64,000 bases of DNA from Azolla caroliniana (lineage: Eukaryota > Polypodiophyta): positions 7,998,001 to 8,062,000 of the forward strand of contig JBHGNT010000015.1 in assembly GCA_043228905.1 (NCBI GenBank), read 5' to 3'. Below, piece by piece: positions 44,910 through 53,339 of the stretch. A program made the translations under genes and the position numbers. Positions within the stretch are counted from its first letter, which is position 1; each line of letters begins with the position of its first letter. The notes beneath the pieces were generated by a model. That model was given only the letters and a program-made list of their open reading frames with translations. It was not told the origin of the DNA and did no database searches.

Positions 44910-46280
44910 ATGGCACTGTCGGAGGAAGCACGCCAATGGATGATGGAGAACGGGTTAGAAGGATTGTTGCGGATCGCCGACGCTCCACCACATGCAGAAC
45001 CAGAGCAGGGGGCAGCATCGATTGATTTATCAGAAATCACGGAAGGAGCGGTGCAGGCGCTCACGGGGATAAAAGCAGGAGGACTTCAAACGATCGAAAA
45101 CCCTTCAAGTGAAATCCTGTTCGAATATTTCGGTGAGTATTCCATCAGCAACAAGGCGTACCGAACACAGGGCGGAAAGAACCTGTTGTTCGGAGAAGTG
45201 GCCCGCGCCATGATGGAATACGAATTCGTGAATTCTCGTCCCCCGGCCATAGCTAGGTACCGGGCAGCGTTCTTAATTGCAACGTATGAAGGATTACAAG
45301 TGGACTGGCTCCATTTCATAACCGAAGGATTGAAGGAGGCCATCAAGAACCTTGTGGAAGGAAAAAAGCCATGGGCCGGGATAGCACAATGGCTAACGGT
45401 GCTAGTCCCACCGGTGCTCCCCATCAAACAAAAGAAAAGAGGTCGGCAGGAGACGACGCCGAAAAAGGTCACAAAGCGCCGACATATCCTGGAGAAACAC
45501 ACCCCCGGATGGACCCAGGAAGAAGCAGAACAGCGGGAGGAAGGACCATCCCGACATCAACAGGAACCGGCAACAAAGGCAAAACCGGCAGGAAAAGGCA
45601 AAGGAAAATCGACCGAGGAGGAACCGGTAGCGCTCAAACCAATCAATATAACGTTGCGACGGCCGGAACCGGAACCAGAGGTCTTTATACAAAAGGTCCG
45701 TCTGGTAGCCGCACCGGAGGAGGAAGCTGAAGCAGAAGACTCATCCGAACCACTGGTAAGACTCCCGACAAGACAAGGTCGGGAGAGACGGGCGAAAGGA
45801 CCGGCTCCACCAGTTGACAAAACTCAGCAGAGGGCGCAAGGACCACCTCCAGTAGCCGGGGCGGAAGCAATACCGGAACCCGTACCGAGGGAAGCAGCAC
45901 TGACACCGGTTTTGCCGGACTTCAGAGAACCGGTCATTCCAGAGAAGAGGAATGAACAAGCGTCGGAGCCAGAGAAAAGGCCAGAAAAACAGCCTGAGTT
46001 AAGGAGTAGAAGTGAGCAATTCTACCCCGACACAGGAAGCACAAAGCCACAATGGCTAAGATGGCTTTCGGAGCAGGTATCGGGAATAGCGGACCAGTTA
46101 GAGGAAGAAGAAACGTGTAGGCAACACCTGACGCATACAACAACCCAGGAGTTGGTTGCGCTCCGAACACAGATCCAGGAATTGCAAGGGGAGTTGTTGC
46201 AGGCAAGGGAAGCAGTGGAAAGCAGTGGAGGACGACAGACGGAAAATGGAAGAAGGCCTCCGGAAAGGCCGAGCCACTAA
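44910..46280 (+). CDS. Gypsy G ORF3: extra protein of unknown function downstream of pol
   Basis: A 456-aa frame starting MALSEEARQWMMENGLEGLL. About residues 1-175 look folded and helical (SSEILFEYFGEYSISNKAYR, AIARYRAAFLIATYEGLQVD, WLHFITEGLKEAIKNL). Residues about 180-390 are a Lys/Pro/Glu-rich linker. From about 390 it becomes a coiled coil (QVSGIADQLEEEETCRQHL, LRTQIQELQGELLQAREAV). The frame closes at 46280, but the heptad pattern continues in a neighbouring frame from about 46265 to 46700, so a recent frameshift probably cut it. I do not recognise the family. The N-terminal part recalls plant 'putative transposon protein' domains found in extra ORFs of Gypsy elements, but this is a weak resemblance. 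An older homolog lies at 51080-53330. Confidence 0.8.
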   Translation: MALSEEARQWMMENGLEGLLRIADAPPHAEPEQGAASIDLSEITEGAVQALTGIKAGGLQTIENPSSEILFEYFGEYSISNKAYRTQGGKNLLFGEVARAMMEYEFVNSRPPAIARYRAAFLIATYEGLQVDWLHFITEGLKEAIKNLVEGKKPWAGIAQWLTVLVPPVLPIKQKKRGRQETTPKKVTKRRHILEKHTPGWTQEEAEQREEGPSRHQQEPATKAKPAGKGKGKSTEEEPVALKPINITLRRPEPEPEVFIQKVRLVAAPEEEAEAEDSSEPLVRLPTRQGRERRAKGPAPPVDKTQQRAQGPPPVAGAEAIPEPVPREAALTPVLPDFREPVIPEKRNEQASEPEKRPEKQPELRSRSEQFYPDTGSTKPQWLRWLSEQVSGIADQLEEEETCRQHLTHTTTQELVALRTQIQELQGELLQAREAVESSGGRQTENGRRPPERPSH

Positions 46281-46704
46281 TGACCGACTGCAAGAAGAAA
46301 AAGAGAAGCTGCAAAAGGAGAAGGACCGACTGCGTCGACAGGCCGAGCAGGAGATAGAACGACTGTAGGAGGAACTCCGACAACAGAAGGACCGGGACGA
46401 CCGGTTAAGAGCTCAGGTAAACCGACGCCTGAAGCAGAAGACGGAGGACTTCGACCGACTCTACCGAGATCACAAGCAGGCCGAGTCGGACAACAAGAAA
46501 CGGGCAGCAGACTACGACCGGCAAGTAGAGAAGCTGAAAGAACAGCTCAAAGAGACCCGATTATACCTGGCTAGGACAATGGACGAGGTCAGTGCCAAAA
46601 AGGAAGCATTGTCGGCGGAAATAACCCAAGCGACGAAGAGAAGGAAGGAATTAGAGGCGCTAAGGCGGGAAAAGCTGGATCTAACCAAGATCAGTGTCGG
46701 ATAG
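46265..46704 (+). pseudogene. Frameshifted coiled-coil continuation of Gypsy G ORF3
   Basis: This frame reads TNDRLQEEKEKLQKEKDRLR, a stop at 46366, EELRQQKDRDDRLRAQVNRR, then DRLYRDHKQAE, EKLKEQLKETRLYLARTMDE and KRRKELEALRREKLDLTKIS. It is a near-continuous heptad pattern. It ends at TAG within the copied LTR segment at 46693. The second coiled-coil copy at 51830-52180 aligns with it (EELQQQKEQDDRLRA, KLYRDHKELE). Confidence 0.8.
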
Positions 46705-46761
46705 ACACCTGTGTTGAGGCTAGTCCGGCCAGGCAGACAACACTATTTTGGCGACCACGAT
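46693..46761 (+). repeat. 69-bp internal copy of the Gypsy G LTR end plus primer site
   Basis: AGTGTCGGATAGACACCTGT through GGCGACCACGAT is identical in length and sequence to 38522-38590. It covers the last 50 bp of the LTR and the adjoining primer site. It lies inside the ORF3 region and brings a stop codon into the coiled coil. Confidence 0.93.
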
Positions 46762-47004
46762 GGGATGCTTTTGGCCACGCAGAGAACAGAGCCTGGAACG
46801 GAGGGACAACAGGAAGAACCCGGACAGAGCGGTGAGGAAGTACCGGCACCACAGAATCAAGCACAGCCGGAGCAGCAAATTTTTACGGAACCGCCAACCC
46901 AACCGGAGGTCGGAGACCAGGCAGGCAAGGAACAGGAATTGGAGGAAGAAGCACCACTTGATACCTTCGAGCAGAGTGTGCTCGATATTTTGGAGGAAGA
47001 ATGA
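46762..47004 (+). CDS. Gypsy G short acidic ORF (C-terminal part of ORF3)
   Basis: The frame reads MLLATQRTEPGTEGQQEEPG and ends EQSVLDILEEE, stop at 47002-47004. It has the same ending style as the older homolog (RQPNILDIFEDS at 53280-53321). It is therefore probably the original C-terminus of ORF3, separated from the rest by the 69-bp LTR/primer-site copy. Confidence 0.6.
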   Translation, partial: GMLLATQRTEPGTEGQQEEPGQSGEEVPAPQNQAQPEQQIFTEPPTQPEVGDQAGKEQELEEEAPLDTFEQSVLDILEEE

Positions 47005-47029
47005 GGCCGGGAGTGGATTCGAAGTGCAA

Positions 47030-47054
47030 GGCACTTTCCCACGGGCGTGCCATG
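47030..47054 (+). promoter_or_regulatory. Conserved stem-loop at the place of the polypurine tract, Gypsy G
   Basis: GGCAC (47030-47034) pairs with GTGCC (47047-47051) around the loop TTTCCCACGGGC, ending 3 bp before the 3' LTR. The same box precedes the LTRs at 53370 and 56265. A more ordinary purine stretch (GGAGGAAGAATGAGG) lies 30-65 bp upstream. Confidence 0.6.
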
Positions 47055-47450
47055 TGTTGACCGGTCAGAAGAGCAAGGACAAGTGGGAAGGCGGAGTCGG
47101 AGTCGGATCGGATAATAGGAAGTAAATAATAGTATAATTATTATTCAGAGGGACGGATCCGGTACAGTTGTACCGATCCGGATCCGGACCGATTCGGATG
47201 CCGGTTGCCTAAGCGCACCGATTGTAACCTTGCCGGATGCCTATAAAAGGATCCGATGATTTGTAAAGGCTGGACGGAAGTAATACAAAAGTAATTATTG
47301 CGTGTTTATCTGTATCTTTGTATTGTTTTACCGTCTGTGCTTAATTGTAATCATCTTACGAGTGTAACCTAGCATCCAATCCTTACCACCCCTTTGGAGA
47401 AGTGTCGGATAGACACCTGTGTTGAGGCTAGTCCGGCCAGGCAGACAACA
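47055..47450 (+). repeat. Gypsy G 3' LTR (396 bp)
   Basis: It starts TGTTGACCGGTCAGAAG and ends GCAGACAACA, followed by the target duplication GGACG (47451-47455). It differs from the 5' LTR by an added GAGTCG and about four single bases. Confidence 0.93.
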
Positions 47451-47455
47451 GGACG

Positions 47456-47856
47456 AAGTGCTGCCAGACTAGAACCAAGCGCTTCTCCTCTCCCCTGTCG
47501 TCTCCATAATCGTTTTGTGCAGGTTTCGGGAGGCTGACTCTGCTCCGCGGGATGCCCGAGTGCTCCCAGCAGAGACTCCATCTCGCGTTCTGTGTGTGTG
47601 TGTGTGTGTGTGCAGGCGTCGGAGCCCATCACTCGACGGCTTGCCGGTTGTAACACCTTGATTTATATATACATAAACATTCGTTCTGCCTCCATCTCGC
47701 ATTCTGTAGCTAGTTGCAATTCCTGTGATTCTGTGGGTGTGTGCGCGGGTGAATTACGTCGTTAATCTCCTTCCCCTCCCCTCATTCGGTTATTTCTCGG
47801 TCCGAGGCCCCGGTGGTCCCGCCTTGTTCTCCACGCACACGCGTAACAACGCGACA
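47456..47856 (+). repeat. Gypsy F 3' LTR, second part
   Basis: Continues the F LTR after Gypsy G (AAGTGCTGCCAGACTAGAACC...ACGCGACA), matching 34445-34848 with a few substitutions and a slightly longer (GT)n. Confidence 0.9.
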
Positions 47857-48306
47857 ACGTGGGTAGAACCTACGGAAGACAAGCGCGGAGCGGAGAGAGA
47901 CAGCATGCCGAGATGCTCAAGAGGACCACAAGGGACCATGACAACCACTCATGGCAATGCAAAGAATGAACGAAGAATATGGTGGATCGGATGGCAACAA
48001 TGGTTCGGGTGGAAAGAATGGATGTGTTCAAAATGGAGAGACAAAGCCAACATAGCAAGAGAAATGGAGGGCGCAACAAGTAACGAAGAATTACGAGGGC
48101 TGGTAACCGGAGACCGGACAGAGCCAGCAACTGAACTAAACCGGAAACCGGGCGGAGCCAGCAACCACAAACCGGCGGCCAAACGGGGTCGGCAACCAAA
48201 CACGACTGGCGATGAAACCAACCGGGCGGAGAACGGACGGATGAGACTAACAATAACCGACAACTTCGGCACATACTCGAGGATTTGCGGGTTCGGAGGG
48301 GGCGAG
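47857..48306 (+). other. Gypsy E 3' internal segment up to its 3' LTR
   Basis: About 450 bp between the F insertion and the E 3' LTR. One frame is open through much of it and encodes a Trp-rich stretch (RRIWWIGWQQWFGWKEWMCS) and then Lys/Asn/Gly-rich sequence. No pol domain is visible. It ends in GGTTCGGAGGGGGCGAG, a polypurine tract. Confidence 0.6.
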
Positions 48307-49039
48307 TGTTGTAGTGTATTTCGTACACTACATGAAAAACTTATAAAGTAACGTTTCAGTAAATATGAAGAAATAGAAGAAAATGTCAAAATAAATAATA
48401 CATGCATAGGGCAAGATTCAAACCTTGCACCTCCATGTTAATAATGTGAAACCTTACCATTACACTAGCATTTCATTAGTGTTAAAAAAGTACATGTCCT
48501 ACATAGAAATGTAAGTTCACCTAGGATAAACTTTTAAAAGGAAAACGCATGCTAAAAGAAAAAGCTACGCATGTACATCTAGCGTGCATGAATGCTATAG
48601 TCGATAAAAAAAAACGCACAAGTTAGAAAAAGCATTAACACTTTAGATAAAACATATAATCTATCTATAGGAAAAGCATGGAGTCTATAGTTAGAGAAAA
48701 AAAAGCATGGATTACGAAGACTCCCTCGTCACTACATAAGGATGGGGAGCACAATGTAAAAGGTGTGTAAAAAAATATTTGGAAACTGGATATGTTTCTA
48801 AAGAACACCAATTAATAAATTATACTCGTGGGATTCACGAGGATTCTATATCATTCTCTTTCAACCCAAATTTATATTCTTATATTCATATTGATTAATC
48901 TAATACAATACACTCGTGGGATTCACGAGTTTGCTATAACTCTTTCTTACAACATATTTATATTCTTATTAGCCTTAAAAATCTCCTCTTCCTAGTCCAC
49001 CCGACTCACGCAAACGATCCGGCGCCAAAAGGCACGACA
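48307..49039 (+). repeat. Gypsy E 3' LTR (733 bp)
   Basis: Starts TGTTGTAGTGTATTTCG with the same edge hairpin and ends GGCACGACA. It carries the minus-strand tRNA-like segment (48410-48475), whose B box has one change from the 5' LTR copy. Scattered substitutions show E is older than G. Confidence 0.9.
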
Positions 49040-49235
49040 ACGGCATCCGGCGATGGACGATGACCGGTATCTGGTGTCGTAAACAGAACCATCGATGGAA
49101 TCGGTAACCAGCATCCGGTGACGGCATTCTACGACGAAACCGGCATCCGGTGACCTCGAGATGCGGACCGAACCGGGCCAGACCGAACGGAGGCAAATCG
49201 AAAAGATCGGTCGGGTCGGTTGATCGCGGTGCATG
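49040..49235. other. CCGG-rich sequence split by Gypsy E
   Basis: Continues the GC-rich style of 31710-31820, with repeated GCATCCGGTGACGGCAT-like units. No family recognised. Confidence 0.4.
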
Positions 49236-49239
49236 GTGT

Positions 49240-49380
49240 CTTAAAGTTATTTGGTCCAAAATCCTAATAGTTTTTGTGCATAAAAGAAAAAGATGTAAGC
49301 AAGACTCAAACTTTGTACCTCCAAGATAAGAGGCAATAGACATACCATTAAGCTATGTCATTTCCTTAGAAATGTTTTTT
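49240..49380 (-). mobile_element. tRNA-derived SINE-like sequence
   Basis: On the minus strand TAGCTTAATGG (49355-49345), a clear A box, is followed by GTTTGAGTCTT (about 49311-49301), a B-box variant. Sequence between and after them (GGAGGTACAAAGTTTGAGTC, TTGC) resembles the segment in the Gypsy E LTRs, so both belong to one tRNA-derived family. Element ends and target duplications were not identified. Confidence 0.55.
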
Positions 49381-49860
49381 CTATCATTATAGTTTTACAT
49401 GTAAATACTCCTATTAGAGCTTGATTGAGTGACATGTGATGCATGAGCGCCAAATGGCAAACATGCATCACATGCATTTCATGCATTGTATGCATGTCTT
49501 GTACCCTCACATGCATCATATGCATGGGAGCATCTATAAAAGGATGGATGAAAAAGATCAAAAGGATGCTATGTATTATTCAAGAATTTAAGAAGAAGAA
49601 AATCTGTTCTCCAATTGATGGTGTTTCTTGTTTCTTAAATCTAAAGTCAAGGGTCAAATCTTAATCTCTCTCTATCTCTCTCACGCCATATCAATCTCTC
49701 TCGACCCAAAGTCAAGCGTTTAAATCTCTCTCTCTTTTATTCTATCTTAAATCCTTTCTCGCTAAAGTTAGTGCAAACTTCAAATCCTTCCGGTCTAGAA
49801 CCCCAGTGTTCCGCCTCATGATCCGCGCCTAGTGACGGATCTTCACGACAACGTTGGGGC
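49381..49860. other. AT-rich sequence with a cluster of ATGCAT motifs
   Basis: Between 49460 and 49530 the palindrome ATGCAT (RY core CATGCA) occurs about six times. CATCTATAAAAGGATGG (49530-49546) and CT runs follow. This could be promoter sequence of an old LTR, whose end might be ...CTTCACGACA near 49852. No partner LTR was found. Confidence 0.4.
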
Positions 49861-50182
49861 AGAAGTGATGAGAGTGGTTAGCTATGTAGACTTTGCCCTA
49901 AACAAGTTCGCGAGTTTGAGTATCACACTTTGATACAATGCTCTACCTTTGATCATATTCGACCATGCTTTGCACATCTCTTCGATCGAGCCCAATCCTT
50001 GTATGAATTCCTCTCATAACCACAATGAGCACTCTCGATTGTAACATTCATTGGTAAAGTTCTTAAACATCGAGAGTCACTACTCACTTTCACACGTATA
50101 ACGTGAATGTAATATTTTTTGTTTCATAGGTCATATTTGACCTCTGAAGACAATAATATAATCTATCTATCTATCTATCTAT
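49861..50182 (+). mobile_element. LINE 3' end with (CTAT)n tail
   Basis: The last 70 bp (TTTTTTGTTTCATAGGTCAT through GACAATAATATAATC, then (TATC)n at 50160-50182) parallel the LINE 3' end near 1735-1812 (TTTTTGT...CTCATGGGCCA...AGATGTTAATATAT, then (CTTT)n). The shared sequence and tetranucleotide tail suggest one LINE family. The 5' limit is unclear. Confidence 0.5.
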
Positions 50183-50834
50183 CTCACCTTTCTTCTCTCA
50201 CTTGCTTTGCTCTCAAGTTTCCTACCTCTCACTACCTCGATTTTCCCTCCCTCTCTCTCTCTTCTCTCCCTTTTTCTCCCCCCCTCCCCTCTACCTCTCA
50301 TTACCTTTTTTATACACACTCTCTCTTCCTTCTTTTCCCTACCCTCTCCCTGCCACCTCTTACTAAGTTCCTTTTTCATTCCTTTTCCTTCTTATTCCCT
50401 TCTTTTATTTTCACCTTCTCACCGTTTTTGTTTTCATACTTATAATTACAAACCCTATCACTCATTCATTCCCCTTATCGCCCTATTCACTCACTCATTT
50501 CCCCTTTATCACCACCCCCCCCTTATCATCACAATCTTCCCACCTTAAATCCTTACCTCCCTCCATCTATTTACACTCTTATTACACCCCACTCACTATG
50601 ATTATACATTCCCTCTTTCTACTTCCTTCCCCATCCTCAACATCCTATATAAACCACCTTTTGTATTTGCATTGATGAACTCTAAGTGAGTGACACTAGT
50701 TTGTGAATGGTCTTTCCTCTTAATGAAAGTTTCTTTTGTGTGTGTGTGTGTGTGCTCTCTCTCTCTCACCTTCATGTTTGTAATCTCTTTTCTATTTCCA
50801 TTATCTACCTTGTTCCTTAGTCCCTCACACTCCT
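50183..50834. repeat. CT-rich low-complexity sequence
   Basis: Pyrimidine-rich DNA to about 50660, producing long Ser/Pro/Leu open frames that are not genes. It is followed by (GT)n and (CT)n near 50738-50768. A TATATAAACC at 50645-50654 could belong to an old LTR promoter. Confidence 0.6.
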
Positions 50835-51060
50835 TGTAACGACCCTAGGGTTAACAATAAACTCACATGCCATGAGTTTTGTGGTTGTTTGGATGCTTCA
50901 AGCAATGCAAGTTAAGCGCGCTTGAGCCAAAGCAGTACTGGGATGGGTGACCTCCCGAGAAGTCCTGGTTACATCTACGATGATAATGGGTTCGGGAGGG
51001 CCCATTGCTATCAAGAGTGGACACGCTCTATATTCGAGCGGTATATCGACCCACACTCCT
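50835..51060 (+). mobile_element. 5S-rRNA-derived sequence, Cassandra-like LTR candidate
   Basis: Bases about 50908-50975 follow the 3' half of plant 5S rRNA. AAGTTAAGCGCGCTTGAGC (50909-50927) is the box A region, and GGATGGGTGACCTCC (50941-50955) is an exact box C, followed by GAAGTCCTGGTTACA-like sequence. The 5' half of 5S is diverged, so this is not an intact rRNA gene. A TGTAACGACCCTAGGGTTAA start at 50835 and a GAGGGCCCA...AGTGGACA segment downstream resemble Cassandra TRIM LTRs, known to carry 5S sequence. No primer site was found after it, so a 5S-derived SINE is the alternative. Confidence 0.6.
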
Positions 51061-51079
51061 TGCAAAGTCGTTAAGGAAA

Positions 51080-53330
51080 ACCCTAAAGTGGACGACACGA
51101 TTTGTCACAGAAGCAACGGTGGAGCAAAGGCCAGTAAAAAGAATGCAAAAGATGAGTTCCGTAGCAGAAATGTCGTTCCAACCAAAAAAGGAACAAGAGA
51201 AGCAGGCACAACCAGGTAACACAGAACAATTAAAACAACCAAAGAATGCGGAAACTAGCCAATCAGCTGACATCATGAGGAGTTGGTCACTAAGCCAAAG
51301 TGACAAGGAGAACGTGTTTAAAGGGCAACAATATCACCTACTAGAAAAAACCAGGGGGTCATACTCAGATATTCCAGATGCCGCACATGAGTTCACGACA
51401 ATCACACAATTTGGAACATGCCAACAGTTAGTAGAATAGTTGGGGGGTCAAGTCACCCTAGCGGTATCATGAATGACGATGAAGTAAAAGGAATGGGGTG
51501 TCATACCCAAACATAAGGACAACCAAGGAATGAATGGAGCGGCGAAAGCTAGGTCGGACCACATGGCTAAGGAATTAACGAAGGCCAAGCCAGGACAACA
51601 ATGCCAGAACCAAAGAGCCGGGTTCAAAAACCGGAAATGGTTGTATCGGACGCAATAACAGAAGGATCAGAGAGAATAACCCATTGCATAGAATGAATTG
51701 GAAAAATAAAACCCAACCAGACATGCAGAGCAAGGGGATGAAGAGGTAGAAAGCTTAAAAGAAGACATAGTCGCGCAAGCAACCATGATTGAGAAAGAAA
51801 AATAGTTGTAGCAAGTAGCCGAAGAAGAGAAACAGAAGATGGAGGAAGGACTTCGTTGGGTCTAAAGAAGTGTGGAACAGCTGAAGGAAGAGAAAGAGGC
51901 AATTCATAAAGAAAAAGAAAAACTAAAAAGAATGGCAGAAACGAAAATCGAAAGGCTGAAGGAGGAGCTCCAGCAACAAAAGGAACAGGATGATAGGTTG
52001 CGTGCATAGAATAACCGACGCCTGAAGGACAAGCAAGTTGATTTTGAGAAACTCTATCGAGATCACAAGGAGCTGGAAATGGAGTACGAGTGGCAACGGG
52101 AGAGGCTCAAGGAGGCACGAGTAGAAGTGAAGGAGAAGGTTGAATCGTTGATGTTGCAGGAACTAATCTTGAGGAAACAAAGGTGAATATGAAACAAGAG
52201 GAGGAGATGAAGAAGGCTAAGTTGTTGGAGGACCACGACCGGATGCTGGGAAGATCTAGAGAAGTGTTGACAAAAGTACAGACCACTTATCAAACTCAGT
52301 TGGCGGCATATGAGGTCCAAACAACAACAACGGCAAAGACGATTAAGCAGTTGAAGTAGGAGAAGCAGGCAACGGAAGAGAAGACTGAGATGGGGATAGA
52401 AAGAATTCGGATGATTGTAGAGAACCGACGGAAACGAATGAGGGAAAGACTCAAGGAACGTTCTGCTATGATATGGAAGGAATGGTCAGAGTAAGTAACA
52501 GAACTGCAAGTATTCTGTGCCATGCAAAGAATGGGGCAAAGACTGGAGATCACTTTTACAAAATGGACATGGAGAAAGCATCATCACAATACGTGAGGAA
52601 TGATCAGAGGATTTTTATGCTATGGCTCAAGTTCAAACCGCCGAAACACGAAAAGTGTTGGAAGAGTTTGAGGATGATCAACTACAATTGTCATTAGAAC
52701 TGGAATTTTACGAGCAGGACAGAGCTCACCTGGCAAAGCATCAGATGGTGATATGGAAGGAATGGTCATAGCAAGTAACAGAACTGCAAGTATTTTGTGC
52801 CGATGCAAAGAACGGGGCAAAGACCGAAGATCACTTTTACAAAATGGACATGGAGAAAGTATCATCACAATACGTGAGGAATGATCAGAGGATTTTTATG
52901 CTATGGCTCAAGTTCAAACTGCCAAAACACGAAAAGTGTTGGAAGAGTTTGAGGATGATCAACTACAATTGTCATTAGAATTGGAATTTTACGAGCAGGA
53001 CAGAGCTCAACTGGCAAAGCAGCAGATGGTGGACAACCAACAGGAGCAAATAAATATTAGCGATAAGGAGCAACCGGTAGTTGGGCTGGAACTGATACTC
53101 ACAAAGGAGGAACAACCAGAGAAATGGGCGGAGCAACCGGTGGAGCAAGAGCCACTTCAAAAAGAAGGAACGAAGAGGAGGAACCGCCACGAGCAACAGA
53201 GGAAGAACAATTGCTCGAGGAGAGTCAATCACAACAATATGTTGGAGGAAGGTTGGAAACCCAGCAAGATGAGATAGAGGACAGACAACCAAACATTTTG
53301 GATATATTTGAGGATAGCTAAGGGCATGTG
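51080..53330 (+). pseudogene. Decayed homolog of Gypsy G ORF3 (element H)
   Basis: Pieces in several frames follow ORF3 order. A Lys/Gln-rich linker comes first (MSSVAEMSFQPKKEQEKQAQ). A coiled coil follows near 51830-52180 (VEQLKEEKEAIHKEKEKLKR, EELQQQKEQDDRLRA, EKLYRDHKELE), then AQVQTAKTRKVLEEFEDDQL, and an acidic C-terminus ending ILDIFEDS at 53321. It contains a tandem duplication of 280 bp. Stops are common. It supports ORF3 as an old, inherited gene of this Gypsy lineage. It also lacks the 69-bp LTR insertion seen in G. Confidence 0.75.
52470..53029 (+). repeat. 280-bp tandem duplication in the ORF3 remnant
   Basis: GATATGGAAGGAATGGTCA starts at 52470 and again at 52750. The copies are about 96-97% identical by eye over 280 bp and end at ...CAGATGGTG. 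Confidence 0.92.
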
Positions 53331-53339
53331 GGTTCGACG

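Larger units (their letters stand above)
38182..47450 (+). mobile_element. Gypsy element G: young element with a third ORF
   Basis: LTRs 38182-38571 and 47055-47450 differ by only about four substitutions and one 6-bp gap. A perfect 5-bp duplication GGACG flanks the insertion. Order: LTR, primer site, gag, protease, RT, RNase H, integrase, spacer with TATA-like box, an extra ORF with coiled coil, an internal copy of the LTR end plus primer site, a short acidic ORF, stem-loop, LTR. Pol carries a stop and two frameshifts, so this copy is probably inactive although recent. Confidence 0.93.
34162..47856 (+). mobile_element. Gypsy element F, inserted in E and carrying G in its 3' LTR
   Basis: 5' LTR 34162-34848; primer site TGGTGAACCCGGCAT (34853-34867); gag; RNase H-integrase; 3' LTR split into 37899-38181 and 47456-47856 by Gypsy G. 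Flanks ACGCG (34157-34161) and ACGTG (47857-47861) look like a one-mismatch target duplication. Protease and RT are missing and coding frames are broken. Confidence 0.88.
31821..49039 (+). mobile_element. Gypsy element E (outer shell of a three-level nest)
   Basis: Two LTRs (31821-32572 and 48307-49039) in the same orientation flank a primer site, one gag gene and a 3' segment ending in a purine tract (TTCGGAGGGGGCGAG). A 4-bp ACGG is repeated at 31817-31820 and 49040-49043. No protease, RT, RNase H or integrase of E's own is visible, so it looks like a gag-only non-autonomous element. Gypsy F (34162-47856) is inserted in it, and Gypsy G in F. Confidence 0.88.

Noticed and set aside
50119-50548. 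Ser/Leu/Pro-rich frames of about 110 codons
   Set aside because: Pyrimidine-rich low-complexity DNA; the antisense frame is equally open with Arg/Glu.
50900-50980. Functional 5S rRNA gene
   Set aside because: Only the 3' half with the internal promoter is recognisable; the 5' half is diverged and no tandem array exists.
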